DNA of 64,000 nucleotides. Origin: Cryptomeria japonica (taxonomy: Eukaryota > Streptophyta > Pinopsida > Cupressales > Cupressaceae). Below the pieces are notes generated by a model. That model saw only the letters and a program-made list of their open reading frames with translations. It made no database searches and was not told the DNA's origin. The translations under genes were made by a program, and so were the position numbers. Position 1 is the first letter of the stretch. Each line of letters begins with the position of its first letter. Of the stretch, positions 48,760-60,907 are shown piece by piece. Where the stretch lies: contig NC_081413.1 of the NCBI RefSeq assembly GCF_030272615.1, forward strand, positions 553,685,136-553,749,135. Reading direction: 5' to 3'.

Positions 48760-49560
48760 CTTGTTGACTTGACCAAATAATAATTTTTTTTTTTTGACTT
48801 GGTCAATAAAATATGTGTTCTTCTTTCCTATGTTTATTTTAATGGTTACATGACAACGAAGGAAGAAAATTTTGCAAATTATTATGCCATACTTTGTTTC
48901 TTTTCACTCAATTAAAAAGTCAATTTGGAACAACAATGATTGAATATAGAAAAAAAATTATATTAATTAAAATCTATATTCATTAGAAATGTCCCCTTTT
49001 TTTCAAAAGACCACATGATACCTTTATGAAAAAATCTAACTAGAGACAACCTTAAAGCATGACAACAAATAAAATAGAAAACAAATATTGAAATATTTTT
49101 TTTTCGAATATTTTAAAAATAAGTAGAATCATATATGTTTTACAAATGAAAAAGAAAAAAATAATTATTTAATTAATGATTAATATTGGGAAATTAAAAG
49201 TAAAATATTTATTTTTCAATTTTTTAAAAATCATTTTCTATATATATTTATAGTTATGATTTTAAGTTTATAATGAGAAATTTAAACTTAGAGCTTAAAT
49301 TTTAAATTAATTAAACTTTTAATTGATTTTTATTATTCAAATTAAATTCATGTAATATTATATATTATTAAGTAGAATATGTTAGATGTTGATTTTAAAA
49401 TAATCACATAATTTTAATTTATATAGTTGTGAGGGAAATTAAAATTTAATCATGTGTAACCTAATATATTAGGAGTACTATAAAATTTAACTTATGGATG
49501 ATGTTTGTATTGCTTTGTCCTTCGTTGAGCTAAACATTAGAGATTTAAGAAATAGAATTT
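48760..49560. repeat. Segmental duplication block C (non-coding)
   Basis: It shares anchors with block A (CTTGTTGAC-TGACC, 18,035-18,110) and block B (28,640-29,160). Like those it lies upstream of P450-related sequence. Confidence 0.6.
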
Positions 49561-52021
49561 TCTTTATAATATTTAATAATAAATTATCATTCAATATCTA
49601 TTAGTATAAAAAATAGCGATTAAAATATTAATTTAAATTTAATTTTCTTAAATAACAAAAATAATTCAATTTAGTCTAAAGTTTAAAACTATTTTAAAAT
49701 AAAAATAAAATAAAACAATAATCTAAATTTGCAAGAAATTAAAATCTTTAAAAAAAAAAATTTAAGACTTATAAGAAAACTTTTAAAATATTAAATTTTA
49801 AATTGTAAGATAAACAATTCTATTTTATGAAAATGTAATTGTTTAGAAACCAAAATTCATAAAAATAAAATTTACTATATATAAATTAATATTTTATTTT
49901 TCTTTGTTTAAATCAATTGTTTTGCATTGAGTTTTTGTTCCTTTAAATTGTTGGTTTTTTGCTCCTTAGAATAGGAATTAAGGAATACAAATATATGGAA
50001 TAATTTTGTCCACATTCAAAGCTTTGATAACACTATTTTTTCCATAGGTAATCACTTCAAAGAGTTTAAGAGGTATATTCATAATATTTCTGTTTATGAT
50101 AATTTGCTTGTCGATATGTATTTAGTGTGTATTGTTTGGGGAATTAGAGAAATAACTATATTTATTCATGTTCTTGAAGAATTTCACTTTTGTAATCCAA
50201 GTAAAAAAACACAATTTTGTTCCTATAACATAGGCTTATCAATAGAATAATATATTATGCATGTCTATCAATTCAGTATTATGAAAAAAAATTATTTAAA
50301 TGTTGTAAAGGATTTTTCTTTTGGTATTTATTAGCTTCGAAGTCTGATACTATTTGAATTTCATTCTTGTAATTTTATTGAGCATTTGGTTGGATGAATC
50401 AAAATCATTTTGTGTTTGAAATAAATTCAAAAGGTTGCATTTCATAGAATTATCTAAGCGTTTCAGGCATAGGTTGAGACTAAATGTTTTCAAGAATAAA
50501 TACTTTGTCATCCATAATATGTACAACACAAAGCAACAAATCCTTAACATTACTACCTGAATATGTTATTTAGTATATCTTCTATAGTGTACAAAAGTGT
50601 TTATTCTATCATATTCTTAGGTAGTTGTAAAAAGCAATGATCCTTGTTCCTTAGCTACCAAGTTTGAAGTTTTGATTCACAAGAAATATCAACCAACTTT
50701 ATGGAAAGACTTTAATAATTGTTGTTGTGTTTCTGGATCATTGCATCAATGAAATTGAAAGAAAAAAGATTTTGCATCATATGTTTAAACATCCTTGATT
50801 AGAAATCAATGGCCAATTGGGATACGTAAGTATCGTGATGCGTGAATTCGAAAGAAATTATACCATCTAAGAAACTAAACATCGAGATAGGTATCATTAA
50901 TCTACATCTAGTAACTAGATATAACCATCTTAGTCCATGTTAAATATAATTAGTAATATAGCACATTAATATATAATATTTCAGTATTGTATGCTTCTAC
51001 CTAAGCTCTACTTTTACAACATAAAATCCTACAATAGGAGATATGAAACTTGAGGAGATCCTCATAATTATTTGAAACTAGGTTGAACAACATTACAAAA
51101 ATTGGTAAAGATATATTGTAATAGCACCTTTGTTAATATTTAACCATCTAAGACATGTAAAAGAACTAAATTTCTTGTAACCTGTGATCAAGATTATTGC
51201 AATTTCAAGAGTTCAAGAAGGTAGTTATTTCTAAAATTATTTTTAATTGAAGAGGATATAAATATATCAGTTACATAATATTTATTTTCTCAACTATTTC
51301 ATAGTTATAAATATCCAAAATTATAGCTTGTGAATCCCCAAACCTCTGCTCCCCTCTATTCCCCATTAATTTCTATGATTCAAACAATGACATTAAGAAT
51401 GAAAGCCATGTATAATACATTAGCAAGGCTAAGAAAGGAGAGAAAGATTTTTAAAAGATTATAGTGTGGGGAAACATCTATTAGGGATGCATATTATAAT
51501 ACAACACACGATGACTTAGACAAGCTACATCATTAGTATTGTCAAAAAATCTAGGAAAGCACAAACTTTCCCTATAAACCTTTACCAAAGATGACATCAA
51601 TATTTTTCTGCCCATGTATATTGCTATTTAAGTGATTTGAAATTTGGTTTTCTTATGAAATAAAGTGATTCTTTGTACTATACATAAATTGCATTTCAAA
51701 AGTGCCAAAGTTTCTATTCAAAGTATTTAGGGAGTTACTCTAAGAATTGGCTATAACAAATTGAAACAAAATGAAAAATGCAATACATGATGTAAGGCGA
51801 AATCTTGTTCCAAGAAAAAATAGATATGGTTTATTAGTCAGGTTTCTCTTAAGAGAAATGCTAAAGGAAGATATAAGTTTATGTTTTGTTTTGAGATCTT
51901 GGCTAGGTTTATAAAGTTAGTTTCATAATTACGATTTTTCATTTTTGAAGTTTGCTTGTCTTCGTCATCTATTTGTTTAGAATTTCTTTTTCTTTAATAA
52001 AATTATAAATTATTGAAATGC
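49561..52021. other. Intergenic spacer
   Basis: AT-rich. A minus-strand stretch of 66 codons (50,350-50,550) has no recognisable family. No RNA gene was seen. Confidence 0.5.
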
Positions 52022-52400
52022 AGGACCATTGATTTATGGATTTGTTCATCTTATGTGCATTACATTTTTGAAATTTTCTTGAAGCAGTGTGAAGGATCTA
52101 TTGAACCAATTAACTTCAAACTTGTTACAATCAAACTCTTTATTATTATTTATAAATATTAGATATTTTCCAATTTGATATCTCTCAACATATTTATATT
52201 TTTGTAAAATATTGATATGCTAGTCAACAAATAGCATTAAACACTTTTGTCTATGAAGTACACAAGAGACACCTTTGACTGTGATTAATAATTAATAAAA
52301 CATTAGAATAATGAATTTTCAATTTTTAATTAATTAATAATCATGGTCAAAGGTACATCCTTATCCTGCATAGACATTTTGTCCATTTTGACGACTAAAT
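52022..52400. repeat. Duplicated P450 upstream flank
   Basis: It aligns with 30,713-31,110; see that entry for the anchors. Confidence 0.75.
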
Positions 52401-52857
52401 AGACATTGACAACACTCCACACATTGATTACTTAAATTTTAAAATACAACAATTTTTTAATATTTGATTAACTGATAATCATAATCGAAGATACATCCTA
52501 TATGCTATATAGACATTTCAATACAAAACTTTTTTTTTTTATATTGAAACAATGCAATTGCAAAATGAAGTTATCAGCAAGTAGTTAAATAAATAAAATA
52601 AGAAAATACAATGAACAATACAGTCAAAGAATGCACAGAAGACACAGAACTATTTAATTGAGCCCATTCTATCTAGCCGGTCCATTTTATCGGTTGGATA
52701 GACGTTGCAAACACTGACGTATTTCACGATTTTGACAAAACTCAATAATGATCAGAACCGAACGACGTGTAGTAATCAGAACCAAGCAACTTCGGAGTAG
52801 GTCGGTGGCAAAGTCGTTTACCAGGAAAATTATTTTCCCACCGTCTATCTCTTCATT

Positions 52858-53022
52858 TTTCTCTCCACGTTCTTTGAACCTTGACTGGTAAACGTGGGTG
52901 TACTCGACTCACCAAGAACCCAACAAAAGGGGTGTACTTTTGCATCCCTATATAAAGAGCATACAGCGCAGAACAAAAGACGCAGCAACTGAAATCCTAA
53001 CTGAACAAAAGAGCCCAAAGCA
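52858..53022 (+). promoter_or_regulatory. Promoter and 5' UTR of P450 copy 2
   Basis: TATATAAA lies at 52,949-52,956, about 67 bp before the ATG. The conserved block CTTTGAACCTTGACTGG and AAGAACCCAACAAAAGG is shared with copy 1. A TAAACGTGGG (ACGT core) lies between them here only. Confidence 0.7.
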
Positions 53023-54669
53023 ATGGATCATTTCTCAAGTTTATTGAGCAGCACCCTGGTTTTTTATTCTGTAGTATCCATTACTGTTATATACATGCTC
53101 ACCAAGCTCAGAAGCAAGCCATCTGGGAGGCTGCCACCAGGACCACGTCCCTGGCCTTTGGTTGGGAACATCCTCCAGGTGGGCAAGAATGCGAACGAAT
53201 CCTTCTTCGAGCTTGCGAAGATCCATGGCCCCCTCATGACCCTCCACCTAGGATGGCGGACAACTGTAGTAGCCTCATCGCCCGCCATGGCCAGAGAGGT
53301 TCTCAAAACGCAGGACCCATCCCTGTCAGCACGTACAATGATTGAGGCCGCCAAGTGTCTCGAGTATGGCGAAAACTCGCTGGTGTGGAGGGACTGCGTG
53401 CCACGCTGGCGCACTCTCCGCCGCATCTGCACCACCCAGCTCTTCACTGTCAAGCGTCTGGAGGCACTCCACCACCTGCGGCGGGAGCAAATGAGAAGCA
53501 TGATGAGGGCTATTTATAAGTCCACGTGAGCTCCTGTGGATATCGGCCATGCTGCCTTCCTTACGAGCTTCAATTTGGTGGGCAACATGATATTTTCCAA
53601 GGACATGTTCGACTGGGATGAGTCGGAAAAGTCGAAAGAGTTTAAGAAAGCGCTCGCTGACATGCTCTTTGTTGGTGGCAAGGCTAATTGGGCTGATTAT
53701 TTTCCCTTCCTCAGGCCTTTCGACCCGCAGGGCATAAGGAAGGAGATGACTAGGATTTTTAGGATTATATTTCCAGTCTTCGATCAATATATCGACGAGC
53801 GCCTGCAGAGCGGGACAAGAAGCGAGGAGGAAGACAAGGATTTTCTCGATATTTTGCTCGAGAGTAAGACCGAGACTGGGGAGAAGCTCACAAAGTTTGA
53901 GATCACTCGCTTCTTCTATGTAAGTATATCTATCCTACAAACAAAGTATGAGATCGCTAGCTGTCCATCTTATATCTAGTTTTAGTTTTAGTTTTGAGAG
54001 AGTTTCTTAACAAGATGATTTTGATGTTTGTTATGTTTATAGGACTTGTTCACAGCAGGGAGTGAAACTTCTAGTCACACAATTGAATGGGCCATGTCAG
54101 AAATCATACGAAATCCAATGGTAATGGAAAAAGCGAGGGACGAATTGGACAAGGTAGTGGGGAAAGAAAGAAGAGTAGAAGAAAGTGATATTGACAACCT
54201 CCCTTATCTTCATGCAGTTGTTAAAGAAACCTTTCGTCTACACCCTGTTGCTCCCCTTCTGATCCACCATAGAGCCCTTGACTCTTGTGAAATTGAGGGG
54301 TATGTTATACCTAAGGATGCCCAAGTGTTTGTGAATGTTTGGGCGATTGGAAGGGACCCTAATGTATGGCCAGAACCAGATAGGTTCTTTCCAGAGAGGT
54401 TTGTGGACTCAGATGTGGAATACAAAGGGCAAAATTTTGACTTGCTTCCATTTGGATCAGGGAGGAGAATATGCCCAGGGCTCCCTTTGGCTCATAAAAT
54501 AGTTCATGTAATAGTGGCTACTCTCCTTCAATGTTTTGATTGGCACCTTCCCAATGGACAGAATCCAGAAAAGTTAGATATGAGCGCAAAGATTGGTATC
54601 AATTTAACAAAGGTACAACATCTGGTTGCAATTCCCACACCTCGCTTACCACAACATATTTATAACTGA
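53023..54669 (+). pseudogene. Cytochrome P450, CYP71 clan, CYP76-like, copy 2 (one in-frame stop in exon 1)
   Basis: A paralogue of copy 1, about 93-95% identical in protein by eye. The start ATG at 53,023 gives an N-terminal membrane anchor (residues about 8-25, LSSTLVFYSVVSITVIYML) and hinge RLPPGPRPWPLVGN. Exon 1 is 53,023-53,919, the GT-AG phase-0 intron is 53,920-54,042, and exon 2 is 54,043-54,669; the full reading would be 507 codons. I-helix AGSETSSHT, K-helix ETFR, FFPERF and haem loop PFGSGRRICPG are all intact. Oddity: codon 169 is TGA (53,527-53,529) where copy 1 has TCA (Ser). The frame is otherwise open on both sides, so this is a recent single nonsense change or a sequencing error. 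With the stop the product would lack all catalytic parts. Confidence 0.9.
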
Positions 54670-55380
54670 TTGCTACTATGATAAGGGAAAAATGTTCTTT
54701 CTAATTAGTCACTCTTGTGTTATGCTTGGATGTAGTACTTCCTTTAAGTAAATTAAAAGGCTTAATATCTAAATGGATCATTCATGAACTATATTGAACT
54801 ATATTGTATTGAACATTCTTCTCAAAGGTTGTTGTTCTTTTGAAGGGGCATGAAATATTCTGTTAAGTAAATTAGTATAAGTAAATGACTTAACATCAAA
54901 ATGGATCATTCATTTTTTTATTGTATTGAATGTGTTGTTCAAAGGAGGCTGTTCTTTTGAAGGGACATGAAATATTCTGCAATGTGACTTCAGCAAATCA
55001 ATATAATATTATTTCTATATTTGTTCTTCATATTTTATGTTTTTGGCATATCTATTGTGGATAGGAACATTACACCTAGTATTAGAGCTCAATTTGAAGT
55101 CATATTCTTTCTATCACCTTTTACAACTATCTACCATATGGTCTCACCTCATCCTCTTAGGATCATTGGTGATAAAAAAGTTGTTGTAGAAGTAAAAACA
55201 ATATCTTTTTTTTCCCCAAAATATCACTTTTTTCTTGTTAATTAAGTTATTTTTTAATTTTTAGGGTAGAAAATTTGTTGATAAAAAATATTTGTAGAAG
55301 TTTTCATGCCCACTTTTTGACAACAAGAAAACCCAAATATTTTTTTGTTAAATCTTACTCAACTCCAAGAGTTAACCCAT
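54670..55380 (+). other. 3' flank of P450 copy 2, with a local tandem duplication
   Basis: It aligns with the 3' flank of copy 1. Within it, about 54,745-54,865 and 54,880-54,980 repeat each other (AATGGATCATTCAT, TGTTCTTTTGAAGGG, CATGAAATATTCTG), which copy 1 has only once. Confidence 0.7.
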
Positions 55381-56689
55381 ACATAACTAGGTACTTTGTG
55401 TTATAGTGGTAATGGTTACACAAAAAAAATTAATATAAGTTTGGTTTATAATAGTGTCTTAAATTTTGACTTAACAACAATTATTTGATGGACATCAGTC
55501 AATACTTAGCTTTAATCTATCATTTATATGAATAAACCCAAAATGTCATATATTATTTTTGCCTAAGGTTAAAGGAAGTTTCTCTTATCCACTTAAATGT
55601 CCATAATTTATACAATTTGAATACTAGCACTATTGTACTAGCATTTTATTGGCATGTCTAATACTCCACTAACTTCATTACTCATAATACCTTATTATTA
55701 AGGTTAGTAATATTATTAATAATTTATTGATAATAGTTTTGCTAATAATACCAACATTGAGGCTATATATTCTAAGCCTTCATACTAATACTGTAAATAA
55801 TTAATTCTATTAATGTGTTAAGGTTATGCCTTCTTCGACTATACTTTCCCTTTAATCGTCCTATCAAATTTTTTTTGTCCCTAAACAAGAGCATTGGTTG
55901 ATTTAAGAAAATCATCATACAACAAGATAAATATGAACATCCTGAGTATTACCATAAGCCTAATTGTTACCATTATTTTTGTTGGTTAACAAATTTTGTT
56001 CTCTTCAAAATATGACAATATTGACTCCTAATCCAAGCATGAGAACAAACTATTAACAACAGTTGGAGAAGTTGCAATTATTTCTACAACTTTCCTTTGA
56101 ATTTGTGAGGTACAACTCTCTCTTATGATACATTTTAAAGTTTTCAGTGTGTGCTTTTAACTAGAAAGCAGGAAAGGCAAACTTCACAAATTTTATAAAG
56201 AAAAGAGAGATGATATTATTCCCACATAATCTTCACAACAAAATATGAAGAATAACTCTCATGAAATTAAAAGTATAAATCATGTAACAATAGCCACACA
56301 AAGATTGCTACTAGTATATGATCATCACATAAAAAAGAATCTAGTAACAACAACATGCACAATATCCATCTCAAATTCAACATGATATGGGAAACACTCT
56401 TCATCATAACACAAAGTTTACGATCAAAGAAAAAATATTCTAGCATTCAATGAATCATTCAAATCTAGATATAAGAGAAAAAATTGAAATTCTTGTTGAA
56501 ATAGCACAAAGTTTGCTCCAAACAGAATTCAATTAAAACTTTTCTAAGCTTACAATGTTATTGCTAACTGAAAAACTCGAAAGCTTTTAAAAATTGGAAC
56601 TCCATCAACTGGTTACTCATCATTTAAATAGTTCAACATCTAACTAATTAAAAATAACGGGTTCTTGAGGACAATCGACTAAAGAGAGT
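55381..56689. other. Intergenic, nothing recognised
   Basis: AT-rich, without a believable gene. AGAGT at 56,685-56,689 would be the left target duplication of element 2; its partner lies outside the window. Confidence 0.5.
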
Positions 56690-58490
56690 TGATGCTCTGC
56701 AAACAGGATTAGAAAATCTGTTTGATGGCAACACACACAAGAGCACAAGAAACAAACGTTAGTGTTAGCAACAAAAGATTATCCTAAACAGGCATATCAA
56801 GAGAGATATTAAGCATGAAATAGAAAGCATATAAACATAGAATAAAATAGCTAATCAAGATGCTCATAGTTGCTCCTCCCTTGTTCCTCTCCTCTCCAAG
56901 TCCCAAATGAGTGTAGCTCTCAGCTTTTAGCACTAGCCATGGACACCATATGGAGATTCAAGATAGTTGAATATGATAAGCAAATGCTATGCAAGTGTAG
57001 ATAGTGATGCTATGAGAAAGCTCTATGCTAATGCCAGTATAACAACAATACTCTAATGCTTCTCTTTTTGCTTGAGGAGAAGGGTTCTATTTATAGAAGA
57101 AATGGGGAAATGAAGGGTTAAGATTGAATGGTTTAATCAAGGGCCAAGTTTGAAAGTTGGGGATCCATGTGCACAATTGGCACCAATAAAATGGTGACAA
57201 GTGTCAACATAGGATTGGGTTGAGAGAAGAGGTTGGAGGCATTAAAGGCCTGAGAAGACCTCATGGTTATCTAGAGGCTAAGGGTCAAGTCCAAATTAAA
57301 ATTACCCACTGGATTAAGAGTTAATCCAAGGATAAACCTTTGTGCAAATGTTTAAGAGATAATCATGGTCAAAGCATTAATGGCCTGATGAGACCTTTGG
57401 GTTGGGTAGAGGTTGAGTCAAAACAAATGTTTTAACCATGTGGGAGGGTTTGAGGTAACCATTAATGGTTATTGGAGACTTTGGGGATTAAGTGGTTGAA
57501 GGTTGAAAGCCTTCAATGGTTATCAAAGACTTTGAGCCATTTAGTGGTTGAAGGTTGAAAGCCTTTAATGGTTATCAAAGACTTTGAGGGTTTGAGAAGT
57601 GACTTCCCTTTTGCTTAGGAATGTGACAAAGTTTAGAGAAGGGGTTAGGTTATTTAGAAGTGATTAGAAAAATCTAGAAGGGGTTTAGGCATGCAAGTGG
57701 ATTTTGTAGGAAAATGCAAGTGGGAGAAATTTTGGTATTTTCAATTAAAATAAAATCATTTATTTCAATTAAATGGTGTAATTTGCATTTGGATAAATAT
57801 TCAAATAAATATTAATTTATTTAAATGAGAAAAATGAAGATAAAGCATTAAAATGCTTGAAGACTTTGAGGGAAACCATTAAAGGCTTGAAGACTTTAAG
57901 GAAAACCATTAAAGTCTTAAGAAGACTATAGAAGGAAGCCATCAAGTTTGAAGACTTTAAAGCCATCAAGTTTGAATACTTTTAAGGGAAATCATTAAAG
58001 GTTTCAAGTGGGTGAGGATAAATAGGATTTTAAATAAATAATTTATTTAAAATGGTTGTGCAACTTGCTTTTGTAGGAAAATACAAGTGGGTGAGGATAA
58101 ATAGGATTTTAAATAAATAATTTATTTAAAATAGTTGTGCAACTTGCATTTGTAGGAAAATGCAAGTGGGTAGAGGATAAAGGTGATTTAAATAAATGTT
58201 AATTTATTTAAATGTGAGAGGTGGGATTTTGGGGGATTTAAATAAATATTAATTATTTAAATGTGAGAGAATATTTAATTAAATAAATATGATTTATTTA
58301 TTTAATTAATGGTCTGAATTTGGTTAAGTGAATTAAATCAAATAAATTGAATAATTTATTTAATTAATAGGAGAAGAGGGTTAAGATGAATTAATTAAAT
58401 ATTAATTTAATTAATTATTAATTGATGGTTAAATAATCAAATAAATACTAAGTATTCGTTTAATTAAGTGGACAGATTTATGTGACTACA
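56690..58490 (-). mobile_element. 3' LTR of element 2
   Basis: The 1,801-bp LTR reads on the minus strand from TGTAGTCACATAAATC to GAGCATCA. TATA box on the minus strand at about 57,086-57,096. It is 360 bp longer than LTR1, mostly because of repeats between 57,840 and 58,170: degenerate copies of GCCATCAAGTTTGAA and a 79-bp tandem duplication at 58,005-58,162. Confidence 0.85.
58005..58162. repeat. 79-bp tandem duplication in LTR2
   Basis: CAAGTGGGTGAGGATAAATA begins at 58,005 and again at 58,084, and a partial third unit starts at 58,163. LTR1 has no such duplication. Confidence 0.9.
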
Positions 58491-58506
58491 TTTGCCCCTC
58501 TTCGAG
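58491..58506 (-). other. Polypurine tract of element 2
   Basis: The minus-strand sequence GAAGAGGGGCAAA directly precedes the LTR start TGTAGTCAC. This is the plus-strand primer of Tat-type elements. Confidence 0.85.
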
Positions 58507-60907
58507 ACGGTGCGGTTTATCGCGTCATTTCAAAGAAAGAAAAATATGTGTGAAGAAATGCCCCATAAAATGTAAATTTAATGGGTGGTATGCCCCCTCG
58601 AGAGATGGCCCGAATTTTTTTTTGAAAAATCGGGCGATCTCTCGAAAAAGAATGAAAAGTGGAGGGGAGGTAGAATAGAAGAAATTAGAACTAATGATGA
58701 AAGAATGGGAGAAAATGGAGTGAATATGAAGAAACAACAAGCCAGTGGGTACCCTGAGGTCATGCAAGAGATACATAGCAGATGTAGTGTGGGGTTTGGA
58801 TTGATGCTATACAATTGATCAAAATTGGTTGGACAATCTGGTGCAATCGGTTTAATTGCCCCGGTCAAGTCAAAGCGTGACAGTTGATGTCAGTTGGTCG
58901 CTTGGACATGATAAAGTCTGAGTAAGTGAATCAAAGTGACCTGATGTGACTTAGACAATTGATGTAATTTTTCGATGAAGTCAAGGTATATGAAGCAAAA
59001 TACTTGTTGAGACTTAGACAATTGATGTAATTGTCCATTGGATTGTGTTTGATTGGTTGATGAATTGATAGTGTGTGCGTGGGATGGATGATTGTGGTGA
59101 ATCATAGCAGCCCCGTTGAGACTAGGTCATTATGATAAATGCCTATTGTAGTCTAAGTTTGCCATAATCGATTACCTGTTGAGACCCGAAGATACTTGAT
59201 CAGAGTATCTGTTGATAGTCTAGGTGTGTGGGAGTCGATGTATCTATGCAGATAGAGTAACTTTCTTGACTTATTGGATGACTTAGGATAGGAAACACAA
59301 TCCCTCCTATTTAGAGATGGATGGTGATGAACGTGGCTTGATTAGGTTGATTGGGACATAATGTAGGGTATGTGATGGTGATTATCGAGATGGGGAGGGT
59401 GGGGAGGGGTTCAATGTTAGATAGAAGAAATGGAGGACCTATTACATTCTTATGGAAGAAGAGGAAAATAGAGTATCCATTGTCATTACTATGTATGAAT
59501 GATATGCAGCTATTTATGAATGTATGGATGGATGGAATGCAATATATACAAATGAGATGGAATGATGATCCATGGTGCTTTATTTTTCATCATTGAGATT
59601 TAAAATGTTGTAAGAAAATACAAGCAACTTGACATAAAGATTCAAGATGACCAGAGTATTTCTTACAAGGATTTTGATATAGCAAGTTAATACAAGCAAC
59701 TTGATATAATGGATCAAGTTGACCAGAGTATTGCTTGCAGAACAGACAAGGATTATCTCTATTCATGCATGACTTGGATCGTCCTCCTTGATCTTAGGCT
59801 GATCATATCCTGAGACAAGTGCATACCATACTAAGAGATAAAAACCTTTATCCAGTTTGGATGAAGTAGGAAGAACCAAAGGAAGAGCATTGTACCTGCA
59901 AACAAACAGTATATACATAAAGAATAAAGAATAAGGATCCTTGGTAATGGTGCATGCCCATATGGTCGAGGTATATGCTGTAGTCAGCAAGCCGTAATGA
60001 TCTATGATTGCATTTGGCATAAGATCACGTAGGTTGGTGAACTTCCCACGTAGACACCATTAGTACATGCCCTAGAACTTCATCAGAAATAATGCGCAAA
60101 TGATACAAAACAATGCTGCAAGATCCTGATACAGATAAACGAACAATTGTACTCACAAATCAACCAAGTATTTGATAGCTTAACATAATTTTCTTGTCAA
60201 AGAAAACGTCACTTTTATCTTTGTTTTGGTAAGGAAGGATGCATCCTTGTTGAAGACAGTTTGATTGTTGATGTTGATTGTGTGGTTGATTGGTAAATGG
60301 TCATTGTGTGAGTAGTTTGTCAATGTTTATTTTGGTATCTGCATGGATGGGTATGTACAAGGTGTTGCCATGTTTTTGTGTGATTTTTCAATGGTTTTGT
60401 CGATGTTTTTGGATTTTGAATTGTTTTGAATGTTTTTGGTATTTTTGCGAGATATTTTTGAATGTTTTTGGATTTTTGATGATTGTTTGAATGAAGAACT
60501 TAATGAATCACAAGACAATGTAGAATCCACTTCCATCAATAGGTTAAGGGCATTGCCCCTAGTTTTTAGTCATGACTATAAAAAAGCGAGATGCAGGATG
60601 CATGGAGTACTATCATAATTGCAGATGAATAACAAGCCATGTTTTTTGGATGGATGGATGTATGTATGAAGTAGATGTGATCGCAACAAGTCTGAAAGAC
60701 AATGGAGCCATAGCCTTTACGAGTGGCGCCTGTTTGCCAGGTTTTCACCACCATACTTACCCAAGGTGCCACCGGAGTGGTTGTTCACCGTTTGGATGCA
60801 TGATTTTTCTTTACTTTTTTTGAATGTTTTTGTATTTTCTTCAGGACATTTTTCTAAATCTTTTTGGTATTTTTTGGTATGCAGGGGAGCCTGATGCTCT
60901 ATACAGC
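58507..60907 (-). other. 3' spacer of element 2
   Basis: No coding sequence. From 59,520 on it matches element 1 (3,190-4,612). From 58,507 to 59,520 it has no match in the window. A 20-bp hairpin (58,599-58,644) lies about 110 bp inside the LTR boundary. Confidence 0.7.
58599..58644. repeat. Inverted repeat near the polypurine tract
   Basis: Arms of about 20 bp (CGAGAGATGGCCCGAATTTT and the complement of AAAAATCGGGCGATCTCTCG) are separated by a six-base spacer; a couple of mismatches. Confidence 0.8.

Noticed and set aside
50350-50550. 66-codon minus-strand ORF as a gene
   Set aside because: No family recognised, AT-rich codon use and no promoter or conserved neighbour.
53326-53787. 153-codon minus-strand frame across P450 copy 2
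   Set aside because: Shadow of the P450 coding strand.
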